Notes: generated from the letters alone by a model not told the origin. A stretch of 64,000 bases of DNA from Sipunculus nudus (GCA_026874595.1 CM049317.1:28273401-28337400); one strand, 5' to 3'; shown: positions 9,799-22,139, counted from the first letter of the stretch. Numbers and translations: made by a program.

Positions 9799-12700
9799 AT
9801 GCTCAGCTTAAACCATTGCCTTTCGATCTGCTTGAGTGTTACCTTATATATATGCATCTCTTCAGGTAATTTGAGGTTCTATTATTTTCTTTCCTTTTTT
9901 ATTAAACCTTACTTTGCAAAAAGGTACTCGTTAATATACCCTCCAGGATGTACATAAAGGTGAATTTAAAGATATGAATGTGTGGAGATGATGGAAATTG
10001 ATAATCCAGTCTTTCCAGCAAGCGTAAGTTTATTTTGTTAGATATGAATGCATAGGTAGTTTCTCTTTTGAGTTACACTGCAAACCCATTGTTTATGTAA
10101 ATGGTTATTTTGAATCCGTGTAGTTTGTTGAGGGGGAAAAAATCAAACTCTTGTTTTCAAGATTTTACATGGTGAGGATAGGCGATTAAACTAAATAATA
10201 TTTTATTTTGCACTAGATAATTCAAGTTCTTTTCGTAGGATCTACATGGTCATTCTATGTAATATTTTCATTCCACGTCCTTATTGATTAGTTGAATTTT
10301 AGTGATTTCAAACGTGATTAAGAAGGCATTTAGTGAAGGTGAAACAAATACCTGACAAGTTTATGAAACCTGTAAACTCAAATAGGGAAAATAGGAAAAA
10401 ATAACCAATGAGTTAGAATAGCCGTGTCGATTCGTGATCTTTTGATGAATGACGCAGGATGCCCTGTTGGCTGGCTAAAGTTTGAAGGATCTTGTTATCT
10501 GACTGAATCAGAGAAGACTGCTTGGTATAATGCGGACAGAAACTGTAGACATTATCGAGCCAATCTGGCGAAGATAGAAGGAGCCGAGGAAAACACTTTC
10601 CTTTCGAAAATTACATCAGAAAGGAAGTTGGAACGCGTTTCTCTGGCCAGCAAGAGGAGGACTGTTACCGGATCTCTTGCTTTTCGTAAGAGATAATCAT
10701 TATATACAAACTAGATATTCACTACATTTACTATATACAAACGATAAACAAAAATATTACGGCTGTTAAAGTTAATATATTAACTAATTTTGACTCAGTT
10801 TTGAGTTGGTATGAAAAGTTAAGATACATTAATAAGATCATGCAATTTCAGAAGGAAGCTGGAAGTGGACAGATGGGAGCATTATTGAATGGACCAACTG
10901 GGCAATTGGAGAACCTAACGGTTTCCCTGAAATTGAATACTGTCTTGAATTAATATCTGAGAGTGGTGCTTGGGATGACGGACGTTGTTATGTCCCGGAA
11001 TATTATATCTGTGAGATCAGAAAAGGTAACAATAAATTAACAAAACCTGAATGTACCACAGCAACTTGTCTGATGTTGTCATCAGCCCATTAATTTTTAG
11101 CTCAGCTGACTGTAAGTCATCTGAGCTATAGTGATCACTCTTTGTCCGTCGTCCGTGCGGCCGTCTGGCCGTCCGTCCGTTAACAGGGCACAAACTGTTA
11201 CTGCTGGACCTAGAATCCTGTAACTTGACATCCTGGAAGGTTCATAAAAAAATCTCCTTGGAAACCTGAAATTAGGTCTCTGTTACCCATATTCTTTGAG
11301 CTATGGGGCTCCGAAGTAACCCCCAGAATAATGGAAAATCTTATACAAAAGCTCAATTATCTGAATAACTAATGCAGTGATCATCATGATTTTTTGCATG
11401 GAGATTCATCATGGAGTGTTTCATCAGTTTCTGCAGTCTGGCGGCGCCACCTGTATTTTTTCGATTTTTACGAATTTTTTTCTCTATTTTTGAGACCTCT
11501 TAAGATGTGGTCATCTGTTAACAGGACACAAATCGTAACGACTTGACCTAGAATCTTCTCACTTGACCTGCGAGGAGGCCCATGAAAAGTCTCTGTGGAA
11601 ACCTGAAATTAGGTGTCTGTTACCCATAACCTCTGAGCTATGGGGTTCTAAAGTACTCCCCAGAATAATGGAAAATTTGATACAAAAGCTCAAGTATCTG
11701 AACAACTATTGTATTAATCACCATGATTCTTTGCATGGGTATTAATCAAGGAATGTTTCATTAGTTTCTGCAGTCTTGTGGCGCCACCTGTATTTTTTCT
11801 TAATTTTTACGAATGTTTTTCTCTATTTTTGAGACCTTAAGATGTGGTCATCTGTTAACAGGGCACAAATCATAATGACTGGACCTAGAATCCTCTCTCT
11901 TGACATGCTGGGAGGACCATGAAAAATCTCCTTGAAAACCTGAAATTAGGTCTCTGTTACCCATTTCCTTTGAGCTATTGGGCTCCGAAGTACCCCCCCA
12001 GAATAATGCAAAATTTGATACAAAAGCTCAAGTATCTGAATAACTACTACATTGATCACCATGATTCTTTGCATGAATATTGATCATGGGATGTTCCATC
12101 ACTTCCTGCAGACTGGTGGTGCCACCTGTATTTTTTTCCAATTTTACGATTTTTTCTATATATTTGGGACCTTCAAAGAAGCTGTCATCTGTTAACAGGG
12201 CACATATCATAACCGCTGGACCTGGATTTATCTAACTTGACATCAAGAGAGGTCCATGAAAAGTCTATGGAAACCTGAAATTAGGTCTCTGATACCCATA
12301 TCCTTTGAGCTATGGGGCTTGTAAGTACTCCTAAGAATAATTAAAAATGTGATACAAAAGCTGCAGTATCTGAATAACTAATGTACTGATGGCCATGATT
12401 TTTTGCATTCATATTAATCATGGAGTGTTTCATCAGTTCCTGCAGACTAGTGGCGCCACCTATTTTTCTTAAATTTGTACACATTTTTTTCTCATTTTGA
12501 GACTTTCAAATAAAGCGTCATCTTGTAACAGGGCACAAATCGTAACCATTTGACCTAGAATCTTCATACCTGACATCTAGGGAGCTCCATGAAAATCTTC
12601 ATGAATATCTGAGATTAGGTCTCTGTAACCCATATCCTCTGAGCTATCGGGCTCATAAATACCCCCGAAATAATTAAACATGTGATACAAAAACGGTGTT

Positions 12701-13927
12701 TGTTTCTGGAGAACTCCTCTGAGACCCTTGGACTGATCTTCCGTAACCCGGCATAGTTGTTCCCTCACCTATGTAGTTGTGCATAACATAGACATGTGGC
12801 ACCACCTGCAATCCTTTCTGGGCAGTCTGAATCTGGGTGTCTTTTAGATACCAGGCGATATCTCAGGAGTGGCTCAATGTTTTGAGCTGAAAATTAGCAT
12901 GTATACAGATCTCTCCATCTTGTAATCGAATTCAACAATCCTTGAATTCAGCTGAGCGTCATGGCCGATGGGCCACTAGTTCAATGTTATAATTGATATT
13001 AACGAATAAGGTGTATTTTTAAATGCACCATTTTACATTCATTCTGTAAATATTTGATTTTAATTGCAATTTATTGTTCCTTAACAAATACGAAGCCTAG
13101 GATAACCATTTTGAGTGAGAAGATTATCGTTCATTGATATATAATAATCATAATGCGATAGGTCTGAATCATCTCGTGCATAAACCGCTTTCTATTGGTA
13201 TCGGTGAAACTAATGATTGAGAATGCAATGTTTTGCCCTTTAGTTGATAGCAAGACCTTTTTGATACCATTTTCTAATCGCTCGACGTGAATTATTAAGT
13301 GCAAGACTGTGTATATATATACCTTATTGGCATATTAGAACAGTTAACTGCATGTTTCTCCAAACATTCAATACTTATGGTAGTTGTTACAGTTTATTAT
13401 ATTACAATGACAAGTTTAACACAGACCTGAAATATCGATATTTAAATGAACATGGTCGTATTGTTGATTTTGGAAATAATTTTTGCACGAATAATTGGAT
13501 TCTCTTTCTTTAGCCAGCAATACCAGAGTTTCTAGTGACACCATGTCTTCCATGAAAGTTTAAACGGGAATTTTGCATAACCTTCCATTGCTTTACAGCT
13601 CATGAATAAGCTCTAGAAACAGCAAAATTAATCACTATTTGTTCACCTTTATATGTGTTTTTAGATGACTGGCTCAAATCTCTTGCACGAAGTGCACACT
13701 TCGTTAAACATGACGAGAAGAGCTTGGACTTTCTTCCCTTCTTCTCAAGCACCACACGATCAACCAGGGAATGTGCCAGTCTCTGTACTCGGACACCCCA
13801 CTGTCTGGCCGCAAATATCATGCGGAAAGGTGCCAATCAAACATGTGAAATGATGAACCGTACGGAAAAAGATGGAAACGCTATCGTCATATGTGAAACG
13901 TGTAAACTAATAATTAAACAAGTGTAA
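9799..13927 (+). CDS. CTLD + PAN/apple-like secreted lectin, gene 1
   Basis: Exons: 9799-9865, 10458-10685, 10852-11025 and 13665-13927. All introns are phase 1 with GT..AG ends; the product is 243 aa. Residues 1-22 form a signal peptide (MLSLNHCLSICLSVTLYICI). Residues 24-156 form a long-form C-type lectin domain, starting CPVGWLKFEGSCYL and ending YYICEIRK. It carries the EPN motif at 119-121, which in the family usually goes with mannose-type, Ca2+-dependent binding, and WDD at 139-141 in place of the usual WND. Residues 157-243 are one exon with six cysteines (ECASLCTRTPHCLAANI, QTCEMMNRT, VICETCKLII), consistent with a PAN/apple-like module. The start is chosen because the same ATGCTCAG and exon length occur in the paralogues; an earlier in-frame ATG at 9769 is not conserved. 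Intron 3 carries a 1.9-kb minisatellite element. A role in glycan recognition is inferred from the family. Confidence 0.85.
11094..12985 (-). mobile_element. Minisatellite-bearing element, family 1, in intron 3 of lectin gene 1
   Basis: It reads 5' to 3' on the minus strand. The head at about 12945-12985 is ACTAGTGGCCC..GGCCATGACGCTCAGCTGAA. The body is about five diverged ~337-bp units, marked by TTAACAGGGCACAAA near 11180, 11518, 11856, 12192 and 12527. The tail has GGACGGACGG/GGCC-rich sequence and ends CAGTCAGCTGAGCTAAAAA. A short hairpin lies at 11099-11127 (AGCTCAGCTGACT, GTA, complement). The overall design resembles pearl/Helentron-type non-autonomous elements of molluscs; that link is inference. 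Its copies at 13930, 51479, 56429, 58039 and 61136 are on the opposite strand. Confidence 0.75.
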
Positions 13928-13929
13928 GA

Positions 13930-14816
13930 AACGAGTGACCCATGGTTCTCGACGCTCAGCCGACTGACATGTTGACAATTTGTCCTTGCACAGGCAAATA
14001 ATTGAGACAATGTAGGTTATATCATCATTTATACATGTTCGTTAAAGATCATCAAGACCAATAAGCACAAAATTAAATAACAAGCCATCGGCCGTTCCTG
14101 AGGTATCTGGCAGTTTGTTTGTATTCTGCATTATTTCCTGGGTGCCCAATTATGCCCCGTTATTCGGAAAATATAGGTCAGAATGACCTTATTTTCAAAA
14201 TGAGGAGAATATTTGGGGAACTCTCAGGATACAGATGATCATATTTCTAGTCTTTACGATTACAATTAGTGCCTTGTTAACAGACCCAAGTGTTCTGTTC
14301 TAAAATATAAAGCTAAAAATTCATAAAAAATTAAGATAATGCAGGTAGCAACATCAGTGACATCCAGTAACTAAGACACCGTAAGGCTCATAAGCACACC
14401 AAATTTATGAATATCCATCTATCCGTTCCTGAGGAATCTGGCAATTTAGTGTATTTAACATTATTTCTGAATTGCTCGAACACCACCGTAACTTGAAGAA
14501 TAAAAATCATACCTGAATAATTTTAGATTTGTGTAGAGAACTTTTGAGGAACTTCCAGGATGTAGATGTTTATGATTCTAGACTTTATGGTTAGTATTTG
14601 TGCCCTGTTAACGTCTGGATGGATGACCAATGCAATAGGTATCAAATTTTCTTTTAAGCCCACAGCTGAAGTATATGGTTAACAGAGACTTTAATTCAGG
14701 TTTCCAAGGAGACCTTTTACGGACCTCTCAGGATGTAAAGTGAGAAGATTCCGCGTACAATTTGTGCCTTGTTAACGGACGGACGGACGGACAGACTTTC
14801 AGTCAACTTAGCTAAA
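13930..14816 (+). mobile_element. Family 1 element directly after the stop codon of lectin gene 1
   Basis: The head GAGTGACCCATGGTTCTCGACG begins a few bases after the TAA at 13925-13927. The tail ends near 14816 with GTTAACGGACGGACGGACGG, then CAGTCAACTTAGCTAAAAA. The body holds about two ~315-bp units with TCCGTTCCTGAGG.ATCTGGCA near 14093 and 14413. If transcribed, the element forms most of the 3' UTR of lectin gene 1, so that transcript's polyadenylation site must lie within or beyond it. Confidence 0.7.
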
Positions 14817-15377
14817 AACTTGAACTGATGATTACAGTTCATTGTTTAACCGTATAGGTTTACTTCCTTAAATGATGAATCCATGGCTGTATCGTGTTAT
14901 CTTGTCTGTCACTTGTCATATATAGATTTTTTGTTTGCATTTTGCATACAGTTTTAAGAAGTAGGGTTATTAGTGGTATGTTTAAAAGCAAAGTACCATG
15001 CGATAAATGTTCTTTAATGGATTCATGAATTTCTGCTATTATGGACATTTACATTTGTCGTTTGATTCAACAGACAAGTGTTCAAGGATATTGCTATTTA
15101 ACTGTGCTTTATCTATTGTAATATTGTCAAGCCTCTGCTGGATTTGATAAAGTTTCTATATAAAATGTGGATTCAAATAAATATTGGTGCAGTGGAAAAT
15201 TATGTTATTGATGTTTCTGCATGATTTTAATAAATAATCCACCTTGTAATTTACGGATCACATACAGTAGCAATGAATTAAGATCTTATGATTAAAACAA
15301 TCCAGTAATACCAAGATCTTTCTGTGATAACCAGATCTGCATGTTTGCGACAAAAGACACTCTTTTGAATAAAGACT
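14817..15377. other. Gene-free interval
   Basis: AT-rich intergenic sequence. No exon, repeat terminus or RNA gene was recognised. Confidence 0.4.
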
Positions 15378-15605
15378 ATATTGAGATGGCGTAATGGTAA
15401 GTGTGCTGCAGTTAAGCCAGCGAGGCTAAGGTTAGGGTCCCCATCATACCGAATTCCGCATTTAAACTCGGTACTGGTTCTGCATAAACGTAAGGCAGAA
15501 TACAGAATGAATAAGGCTACTCTGCCTACTACACTGCATGGGTTGTATGGCCCCCAACAAGCTAGGGAAACCTACCAAATATGAAAAACCCGAAGACCAG
15601 GAAGG
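15378..15605 (+). mobile_element. Possible tRNA-derived SINE
   Basis: 15386-15402 (ATGGCGTAATGGTAAGTG) resembles a pol III A box. GTTAGGGTCCCCATC at 15431-15445 resembles a weak B box about 45 bases downstream, and a non-tRNA body follows. No poly-A tail or target duplication could be defined, so the call is tentative. It is not a functional tRNA: I cannot fold an anticodon arm. Confidence 0.4.
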
Positions 15606-16489
15606 TGAACTCTCATGACGAGATTGCTATTTTGTGGCACAGATCTCTTGACCAATCAATAACAATGCTCCCGCTTGAGTGTTTATAGCATTGGCATGTG
15701 ATATAAGACTGATAAGGCGAACAACATTTTTGAAAGCATGTCTGTCCAACATAAGAGTACAAGGAGTGTCTCGCCAACGTAAAGGTATTTGTGAAGAATA
15801 TATGCAAGTCATACGTTCGCTACATTACCTATGACTATAATGCAACCATAAAAAAGTGGATCGCTCTTAGCTCTTTCTTTGCAACATATGCATGACGACT
15901 ATAATTTAGTTCATTGTATTCTATGTATATATCCAGAGCGTGTATTGTTTAATGACCATTAAGGCATACCAAATGTGAGCGAGAACAACTAATGGTTGGC
16001 CACTGCATGATATGCTTAATCTGTTAGATCAATTCTCCTATCAGCAAATGACACCAAGACACAAGTAATAGAATTATTCTTTGTCTTGATTTCTAAATAC
16101 ATATCCATGTAAATGCTTAAAGATATTATGATGTATAAAAAGAAGAATTTATAAAATCTGCGTTGTTGTAAGATAGTAAACTTCAGAACGTTTTAATCTT
16201 TGTTTGCATCTATGTCTTGGCGGGACACGGGCGCATATTCAATATAATTATGTCATATCAAGGTCGATAGTGAAAGGCCAGTTTGATGGTTTGCTATAGG
16301 CAAGATAGCAGTTGTCTCGCTCTGTTCAATCCTTGTATGTGGATTTACATATGTAAATGTATATCTGTATAATGCACGAGTGTGGATATGTGAATGGGTA
16401 TATTAAGTAGATATATTAACTAAAATAGGATAGCAATAAATTTCTCACAAATTTTTCACTTCCTTTTTATGCCGTGGGTAAAAAAAACA
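15606..16489. other. Duplicated block preceding lectin copy 2
   Basis: From about 15762 the sequence aligns with 21557 onward (ACAAGGAGTGTCTCGCCAAC..). At 21557 this lies inside an 85-aa reading frame; here the frame is altered. The homology continues through AACACCAAGACAC and CTTCAGAACGTTTT to the R1 repeat. It marks the left end of one duplication unit. Confidence 0.6.
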
Positions 16490-16514
16490 CTTTATTATTA
16501 TTATTTTTATAATT

Positions 16515-16545
<31 letters not shown>

Positions 16546-17040
16546 TATAACGACATAAGATTGGCCATTAATGGATTGACGTGAGTAATGGCTTGATCTT
16601 GCATGACGTCAAAGCCGCCTGTACTGGGAGTGATCCCTCCTACCAATTTTGTGCACATGACAGTATGTCATCCGAGAACTCATATAAGCAAAATTAATGG
16701 AAGTGTATAAACGGCAAATGAGAGGGTATGTGCTATTAACATGAGTGGTTTATTTGTGTAACCCTGCTTGTATATCGGGGAGGATACATGGCCCTTAAAA
16801 ATATACTTGGCTGTTTGAAGGGTCTGTTGTTTATCCGCGGATTGCTATAACTTATAAAATGGCGTCGCTCTTGAAACAATTACGGGGTGATTTATTTGAC
16901 GGGTCAAAGGACATACTGGCGCTCGTATGATGATGGATACCGGTGTTTTTTTTGTATCAGCATTCAGTTTTTAAATGCCATAATTCGTGGAATAAGCTTT
17001 TAATAAATAGAAATAATAATTGAGGCACAAAAGTAAATGC
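16490..17040. repeat. (ATT)n tract and interspersed repeat R1, copy 2
   Basis: An imperfect ATT/TTA tract is followed by R1 sequence starting TTATATAACGACATAAGATTGG at about 16548. R1 blocks continue to about 16930. The element lies about 300-800 bases upstream of exon 1 of lectin copy 2. Confidence 0.7.
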
Positions 17041-17353
17041 ACATTATTATATTTATAATTGTTTGGTAAAAATTATTAATGAAGTAAATTGAAAGGCCAT
17101 TTTGCCCTTGCTTTCAAAGCTGATTGTAGTCCAAATGAAAACTGTTTTCAATAATTACCTTTAATTTTGTTCCGGTATTACTCCTTTTGTTAAAACTTAA
17201 TGTTTCAAATAGCATGGCTGGTAAACTGAAGACATGAAATAAATTTCATATGAAAGCACGGAACAAATAATCAATATCTAATTTATCTACCTGATGGGGG
17301 AACAACTGGTAAAACTGTCAGGAATCCGTCCTTGGTAGGAAACAAGAATAAGA

Positions 17354-17713
17354 ATGCTCAGACTGAACCACTGGCTTGGGAGCAGCATTCCTCTTATTTT
17401 ATATGTCTGCGTCTCTTCAGGTATTTTCTTTTTATGCTAAAGCAAATATTACAATGATGTACTAGTCAATCCACTTTCCTGGAAGTACATACAGATGGAT
17501 TTGTGTAAATGAATTTCTGATAATATTGACACAATCTTCCCCAACGGAAAGGGAAAGGCAGAAAATTACACACACGCATATATATATATATATATATATA
17601 TAAGTGGTATAGCCGTGTTAGTCTGTAGTTGAAGCGAAAGTTAAGAAAAACAGTGACGCCTTTTAGATAGACTAACTAGTTTATCTAAAAGGCGTCACTG
17701 TTTATCTTAACTT

Positions 17714-17761
<48 letters not shown>

Positions 17762-18624
17762 GTACCTCTGTTTTCAAAGACATTTTGGCATGTTCTATCA
17801 GTACAATTCAGAATGATTGTTTTTCAATCCTTTATAATGTAAAGTGTGTCCAAACAAACTCTATGAGTGTCTGACAATCCAACTGGAATGTGACTGTATG
17901 GCTCACAAGGAGAATCTTTAGTTGAACAATTTAGAACAACAAAACTTGAGCCCATAAAGTCCAAGGGCTGAAATGTGGTTTTTGCAGTCTTTAGTTGAAT
18001 ATCAAATGTAATCTTGAACAGAGTATACACACTTCAGGGATATTTTGTACGGTAGGGTTAGACTTATGCTGCTTGATATACATTCATTAAATTAGTTCGG
18101 TTGGTTAGATAAAGCAAATGCGATTTATTGCGATTATGGAAATAGATAATCTAGTCTGTTTGGCAACCATACATTTATATTGTTAGATATGATCATGAGA
18201 GCAAAGGTAGTTTTCTGTTTGGTTAACACTGCAACCAATGTTTGTTAAAATAAAAACGGGTCTTTTGCGGAAGAATAAAATGAAACTCTTTTCCTTTCAA
18301 GATTTAACTTAGTAGGAGCATGCGATTTAATTAATTATAAAATGCGTTATTGATAAATTGGCTAATTAATTAATAAAGTTAATAAATGCACTAGATGATG
18401 CAAGACCTGTTTGGATGATCTGCATGATCATTATATGTAACATTTTCATTTCCTTAAATGGTAGCGATTAATTAAATGACAATGCAGACATTGCAATAAG
18501 GACGGAGCATATACCTTGCATGTTTATAAAGCCTAGATACTCCGGTCAGGAAAATAGGAACACACAGCCGATGAGGTCGAAAAGCCATCTTGTTTCTTGA
18601 TCTTTTGATCAATCGCGCAGAATA
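17354..18624 (+). pseudogene. Lectin copy 2: exon 1 only, exons 2-3 deleted
   Basis: 17354-17420 is an intact signal-peptide exon (MLRLNHWLGSSIPLILYVCV) with a GT donor and phase 1, almost identical to exon 1 of lectin gene 3. The intron then follows the paralogue up to the exon 2 acceptor (..TCAATCGCGCAG at about 18613-18624). Instead of GGATGTCCTG.., the next bases are AATAGGTCACCTAATAT, which in gene 3 lie about 130 bases after exon 3 (near 24640). A deletion of roughly 690 bases removed both CTLD exons exactly at the splice acceptor. No PAN exon was found downstream; a LINE-like fragment follows. The locus cannot make a lectin domain. Confidence 0.8.
17578..17759. repeat. (TA)n tracts flanking an 82-bp hairpin
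   Basis: TA tracts at about 17578-17601 and 17717-17758 flank a unique segment. Within it 17635-17716 is a near-perfect palindrome: CGAAAGTTAAGAAAAACAGT continues to GACGCCTTTTAGATA, is mirrored after a loop of a few bases, and ends CTTAACTTTCG. It lies in intron 1 of lectin copy 2. The gene 3 intron has only a plain TA tract at this place (about 23056-23090), so the hairpin was gained after duplication, or lost from copy 3. Confidence 0.9.
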
Positions 18625-18639
18625 GGTCACCTAATATGT

Positions 18640-19500
18640 TACCCTGGTGCCGGATCAGGTAATAATCCTTCAAATACTATTGCCATTAATAAAATTAAGC
18701 AGGGAAATGTTTAAGACTGAAGTTTAAAATGGGTAGCAGCGCCTTCCTGGTGATGGGACGGAGGCAATGAGTCTCGTGCGAGGCGATTTAACGAAACTTT
18801 GTAGCCCCATTTTTGCTTCAACCTTCAAGTTTAAAGAATGTTAAATGTCAGCACAAACACCAAGGCAACATAACAAAGCAGGAGCCAGACTGAAGGACAA
18901 ATTTAGTCTTAATCATAGCTCTGCCAATGGCAACAGTCCAACAGAATAGGTCACATGCCTATTATCACGTGTAGGGACTTTGAAAAGGAACTAATTGATG
19001 TCACAAAAAGAGTTGATCACATTGAAACAGGAAGCAATATACTGAAATCTAAATGTGAGCATTTAGAGTTATGGGAAAGGTGTGAGTACATGATAAAGGA
19101 GACGTCAAGAATAAAGTGTGATACGAAAGAGGATTTGTGAATAAAGAGAGCTCATAGCCTGTCGAGGGTAAAGAAACAGGATAAACCAAGACAGTTAGTG
19201 AGAAATTTGTTAAAGACAAGTAGGAGGTGTTACAAAAGGCAAGAAAGAAACTTAAATACTGTTACATCAAAGTGAACAATGATTTAAGTCAATAGCTCAG
19301 GGAGCAACGTCGCAATCCTATTTCAAGCATGTTGAAGGCTCGCAATGATTTCACACAAAAAAATTTTACATCTCCTTTGATAAATTTATAGACAATTATA
19401 AAAAAGGGAAAAAAACAACAAGCGTTTACTTTCTGTAGGTAAATATTTAGAAAATTATTAGGGATTGGGTCAAGGTCCAAACAAGAATTATTTGTAATAA
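18640..19500 (+). pseudogene. Degenerate LINE-like ORF1 fragment, copy 1
   Basis: Translation pieces resemble the coiled-coil/RNA-binding ORF1 protein of LINE elements: ELIDVTKRVDHIETGSNIL, then ERCEY, RAHSL, KPRQ and, in another frame, EVLQKARKKLKYCYIKVNND followed by LREQRRNP. Frameshifts and stops interrupt it throughout. A more complete copy starts at about 26616 and runs in parallel. Assignment is by pattern memory only. It sits where the rest of lectin copy 2 should be. Confidence 0.45.
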
Positions 19501-20723
19501 GAGGAAAACAATTGCAAAACTATAATTACTGCTTAAATGAAGCTTTAAAACACACACACACATATATATATATATATATTAAATGTTTATGATATATTAA
19601 TAAAAACTCCATAATAGACATGTAATAACAGTTTATATGATGACAATATAGCTTCAGCCACTGTAATATGTTTGTCAATTTTATAATGTATGCTGTGAAA
19701 TGAGAATTTGTTAATACCGTCCATTAATGCTCTCCTTGTTAGCTCTTACAAAATTGCGTTACAAACAGATAGACTGATTTCCACCGAAGAGTCCACCGGT
19801 AATCGCTTTACATTGATAGAAATAGAAAACAACATGTTAAGCTTGAACTCCCTTTTTCCATGTTAGTTCCCTTGATTGCATCTTTTTCCGATGCCTCAGG
19901 TTATCCCTTTTGTCATTATCTATTTGGGTACACTACTTTTAAAATAAATGTTAAACCTGTGAAACACATGAATTTGTGAAGCTCATTTTAAAGAACATGA
20001 AAGTATCGCAAACCATTTTCTCTTTTTCTTTGAGAAGAAGGTACAACGAAAATACCAATCAATGCATGTATGAACTATAGAATTTAGTATGCTATTGTTT
20101 GTGCATCATCATTCGAACAAAACTCGTAGTATTACTACGGCGGAAAGATAAAACCTTAACTATTGATTATTGCTGTAAAATGTATATTTTCACACCCATG
20201 TTAGGCCGATTCTGCCAAGAAAAAAAAATTCTCATTTATCATTATCTGATTGTCCTTTGGCGACTAATGATCCCATGTATGGACATACCACATCACCTAA
20301 ATCTATTTGCTTAATACATTTTGCGATCAACTAATAAATGTCTTAAGTCGTATTTTTTCATCTTTTGAAATGTTTGTCTAATGCATTATGCGTTCATAAA
20401 GGTAGCAATATGCTTATTATTTCCTATATACGTAAGTTTACTTCAACTGGCTTGCAGACTGCGATCTTTGTGATATACAACACGTACAATTTGAATCATT
20501 TTTATTCATATATCTCAGAATTTAACTGCTGAGAGGTAAGTACTTGGTATTCAAAGGGTATATTATAAATAAACCAAAATCAAAAAAGAAAATCCGATAA
20601 TACCACCATGATAAACATGTATTCTTCTCATTAGTCAACCTTCAGGGGACATTAACCTTCATAATCAATAATTGCTATGATTATAACGATTATACTACTA
20701 CTATTACCACAACTTCTATCACC

Positions 20724-20764
<41 letters not shown>

Positions 20765-21385
20765 TAATTAATAATAATAATCATCATAATAATAATAATA
20801 ATTTCAACTATATGAAGACGAAAAAGGAAATAATTTAATGTAAAATATAAATAGATAAAATAAATACAAAGACGTGCTCAAATGTTGGATTTCCGAACAG
20901 AAGAACAGATAACAGAAATGTCATTTATCCATTTCAACCAGACCATGCGCATATGGCAGGACCGCACTTTGGAATCTAATACTTATACATGAATATATAT
21001 ACGTCGTCCTATGAATAATGTGAGTTCCATGACGGACACACTTAAGGATGAATGAAAACATCAAACTAAAACCTCTGGGAAGTGACCTTTTCGGACATAC
21101 GGACTACGCCTGTAGACTACGCATAAGGACCACGTAGCCGTAAATTCTCCAGTTTTCCGCTTCATCGGTCTTTCAATCACAATTTTTGTACAGAATGCTA
21201 AAATTTGCAATGAAGAACATTACAGTTAACACTCTGCTTTGATTTGAGCTTGATGAAGAAGATATTGAATATTCCAATCTTTGAATATCTATATAGCGAC
21301 CAGTCTATTAGCATTTGCGTATCTCCAATGAATGGAATAATAAACCATTTCCTTATTTCCTATATATATATATATATATATATCA
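19501..21385. other. Segmentally duplicated non-coding block
   Basis: No gene recognised. From about 19540 the sequence aligns with 28800-29330 (e.g. TGATGACAATATAGCTTCAGCCACT and GGGTCCACCGGTAATCG). From about 20300 it aligns with 30990-31770 (e.g. ACATTTTGCGATCAACTA and CGGACTACGC.TGTAGACTACGCAT). An (AAT)n tract occupies about 20723-20805 in this copy only. Confidence 0.65.
20723..20805. repeat. (AAT)n microsatellite
   Basis: About 25 AAT/ATA-type triplets with a few interruptions. Confidence 0.9.
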
Positions 21386-21410
21386 GTGAGGGATATGCAA
21401 GTAAAGCGAA

Positions 21411-21668
21411 TTGATTAACGAAATAACTAATCTGTCTTACTTGTCCAAACATATATATGAGACACATCAGAACATAAGCCATACCAGAATATCCGCGGCC
21501 CTGGTTGAAGGTTATTTTGATGGTCCTAACTCCTCGCATGAAAATGAAGACGTGTACAAGGAGTGTCTCGCCAACATAAAGGTATTAGTGCAGAATATAT
21601 GCCAGTCATTGTATGTCTCCATTACCTATGGCTATAATGCAGAAATACAAAAACTGGTTCGCTCTTAG
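21411..21668 (+). CDS. Unrecognised 85-aa reading frame in a duplicated block
   Basis: An 85-aa open frame with central HTRISAALVEGYFDGPNSSH and C-terminal YKECLANIKVLVQNICQSLY. I recognise no family. Its first half aligns with about 31840-31955, and its second half with about 15762-15845, where the frame is disturbed. It straddles the boundary between two duplication units, so it may be a terminal exon of an unrecognised gene that was duplicated with the lectins, or chance. No signal peptide is present, and no splice acceptor could be fixed. Confidence 0.25.
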   Translation: MINEITNLSYLSKHIYETHQNISHTRISAALVEGYFDGPNSSHENEDVYKECLANIKVLVQNICQSLYVSITYGYNAEIQKLVRS

Positions 21669-22139
21669 CTCTTACTTTGCAACAAATGCATGACGATCAT
21701 GGTTTAGTTCATTGTATTCTATGTATATATTCCGAGCATGTATTGTTAGAGACGCTTTAATGATGTTAGTAAAGCAAATAAGATGTGAGCGAGAACTACT
21801 GATAGTTTGGCCACTGCAATTTTGCTAATAATATTCTTAATCTGTTTAATAAAGTCTTCTTTTAGCAAATAACACCAAGACACAGATTATAGAATTATTC
21901 TTTGTCTTGATGTCTTAATACATATCAATGTACATGTTTAAATATATACTGATGTATGGAAAGAAGGATTTATAAAATCTGGGTTGCTGTAAGATAATAA
22001 ACTTCAGAACGTTTTCTGACGTATCTATGTTATGATGGGACACGGGCGCCAAATCAATATTATTATGTCATACCAAAGGATCACATAGTGTTAGCTAGTG
22101 AGAGGCCAGTTTAATGGTTTGTAATTTATATACAAATAT

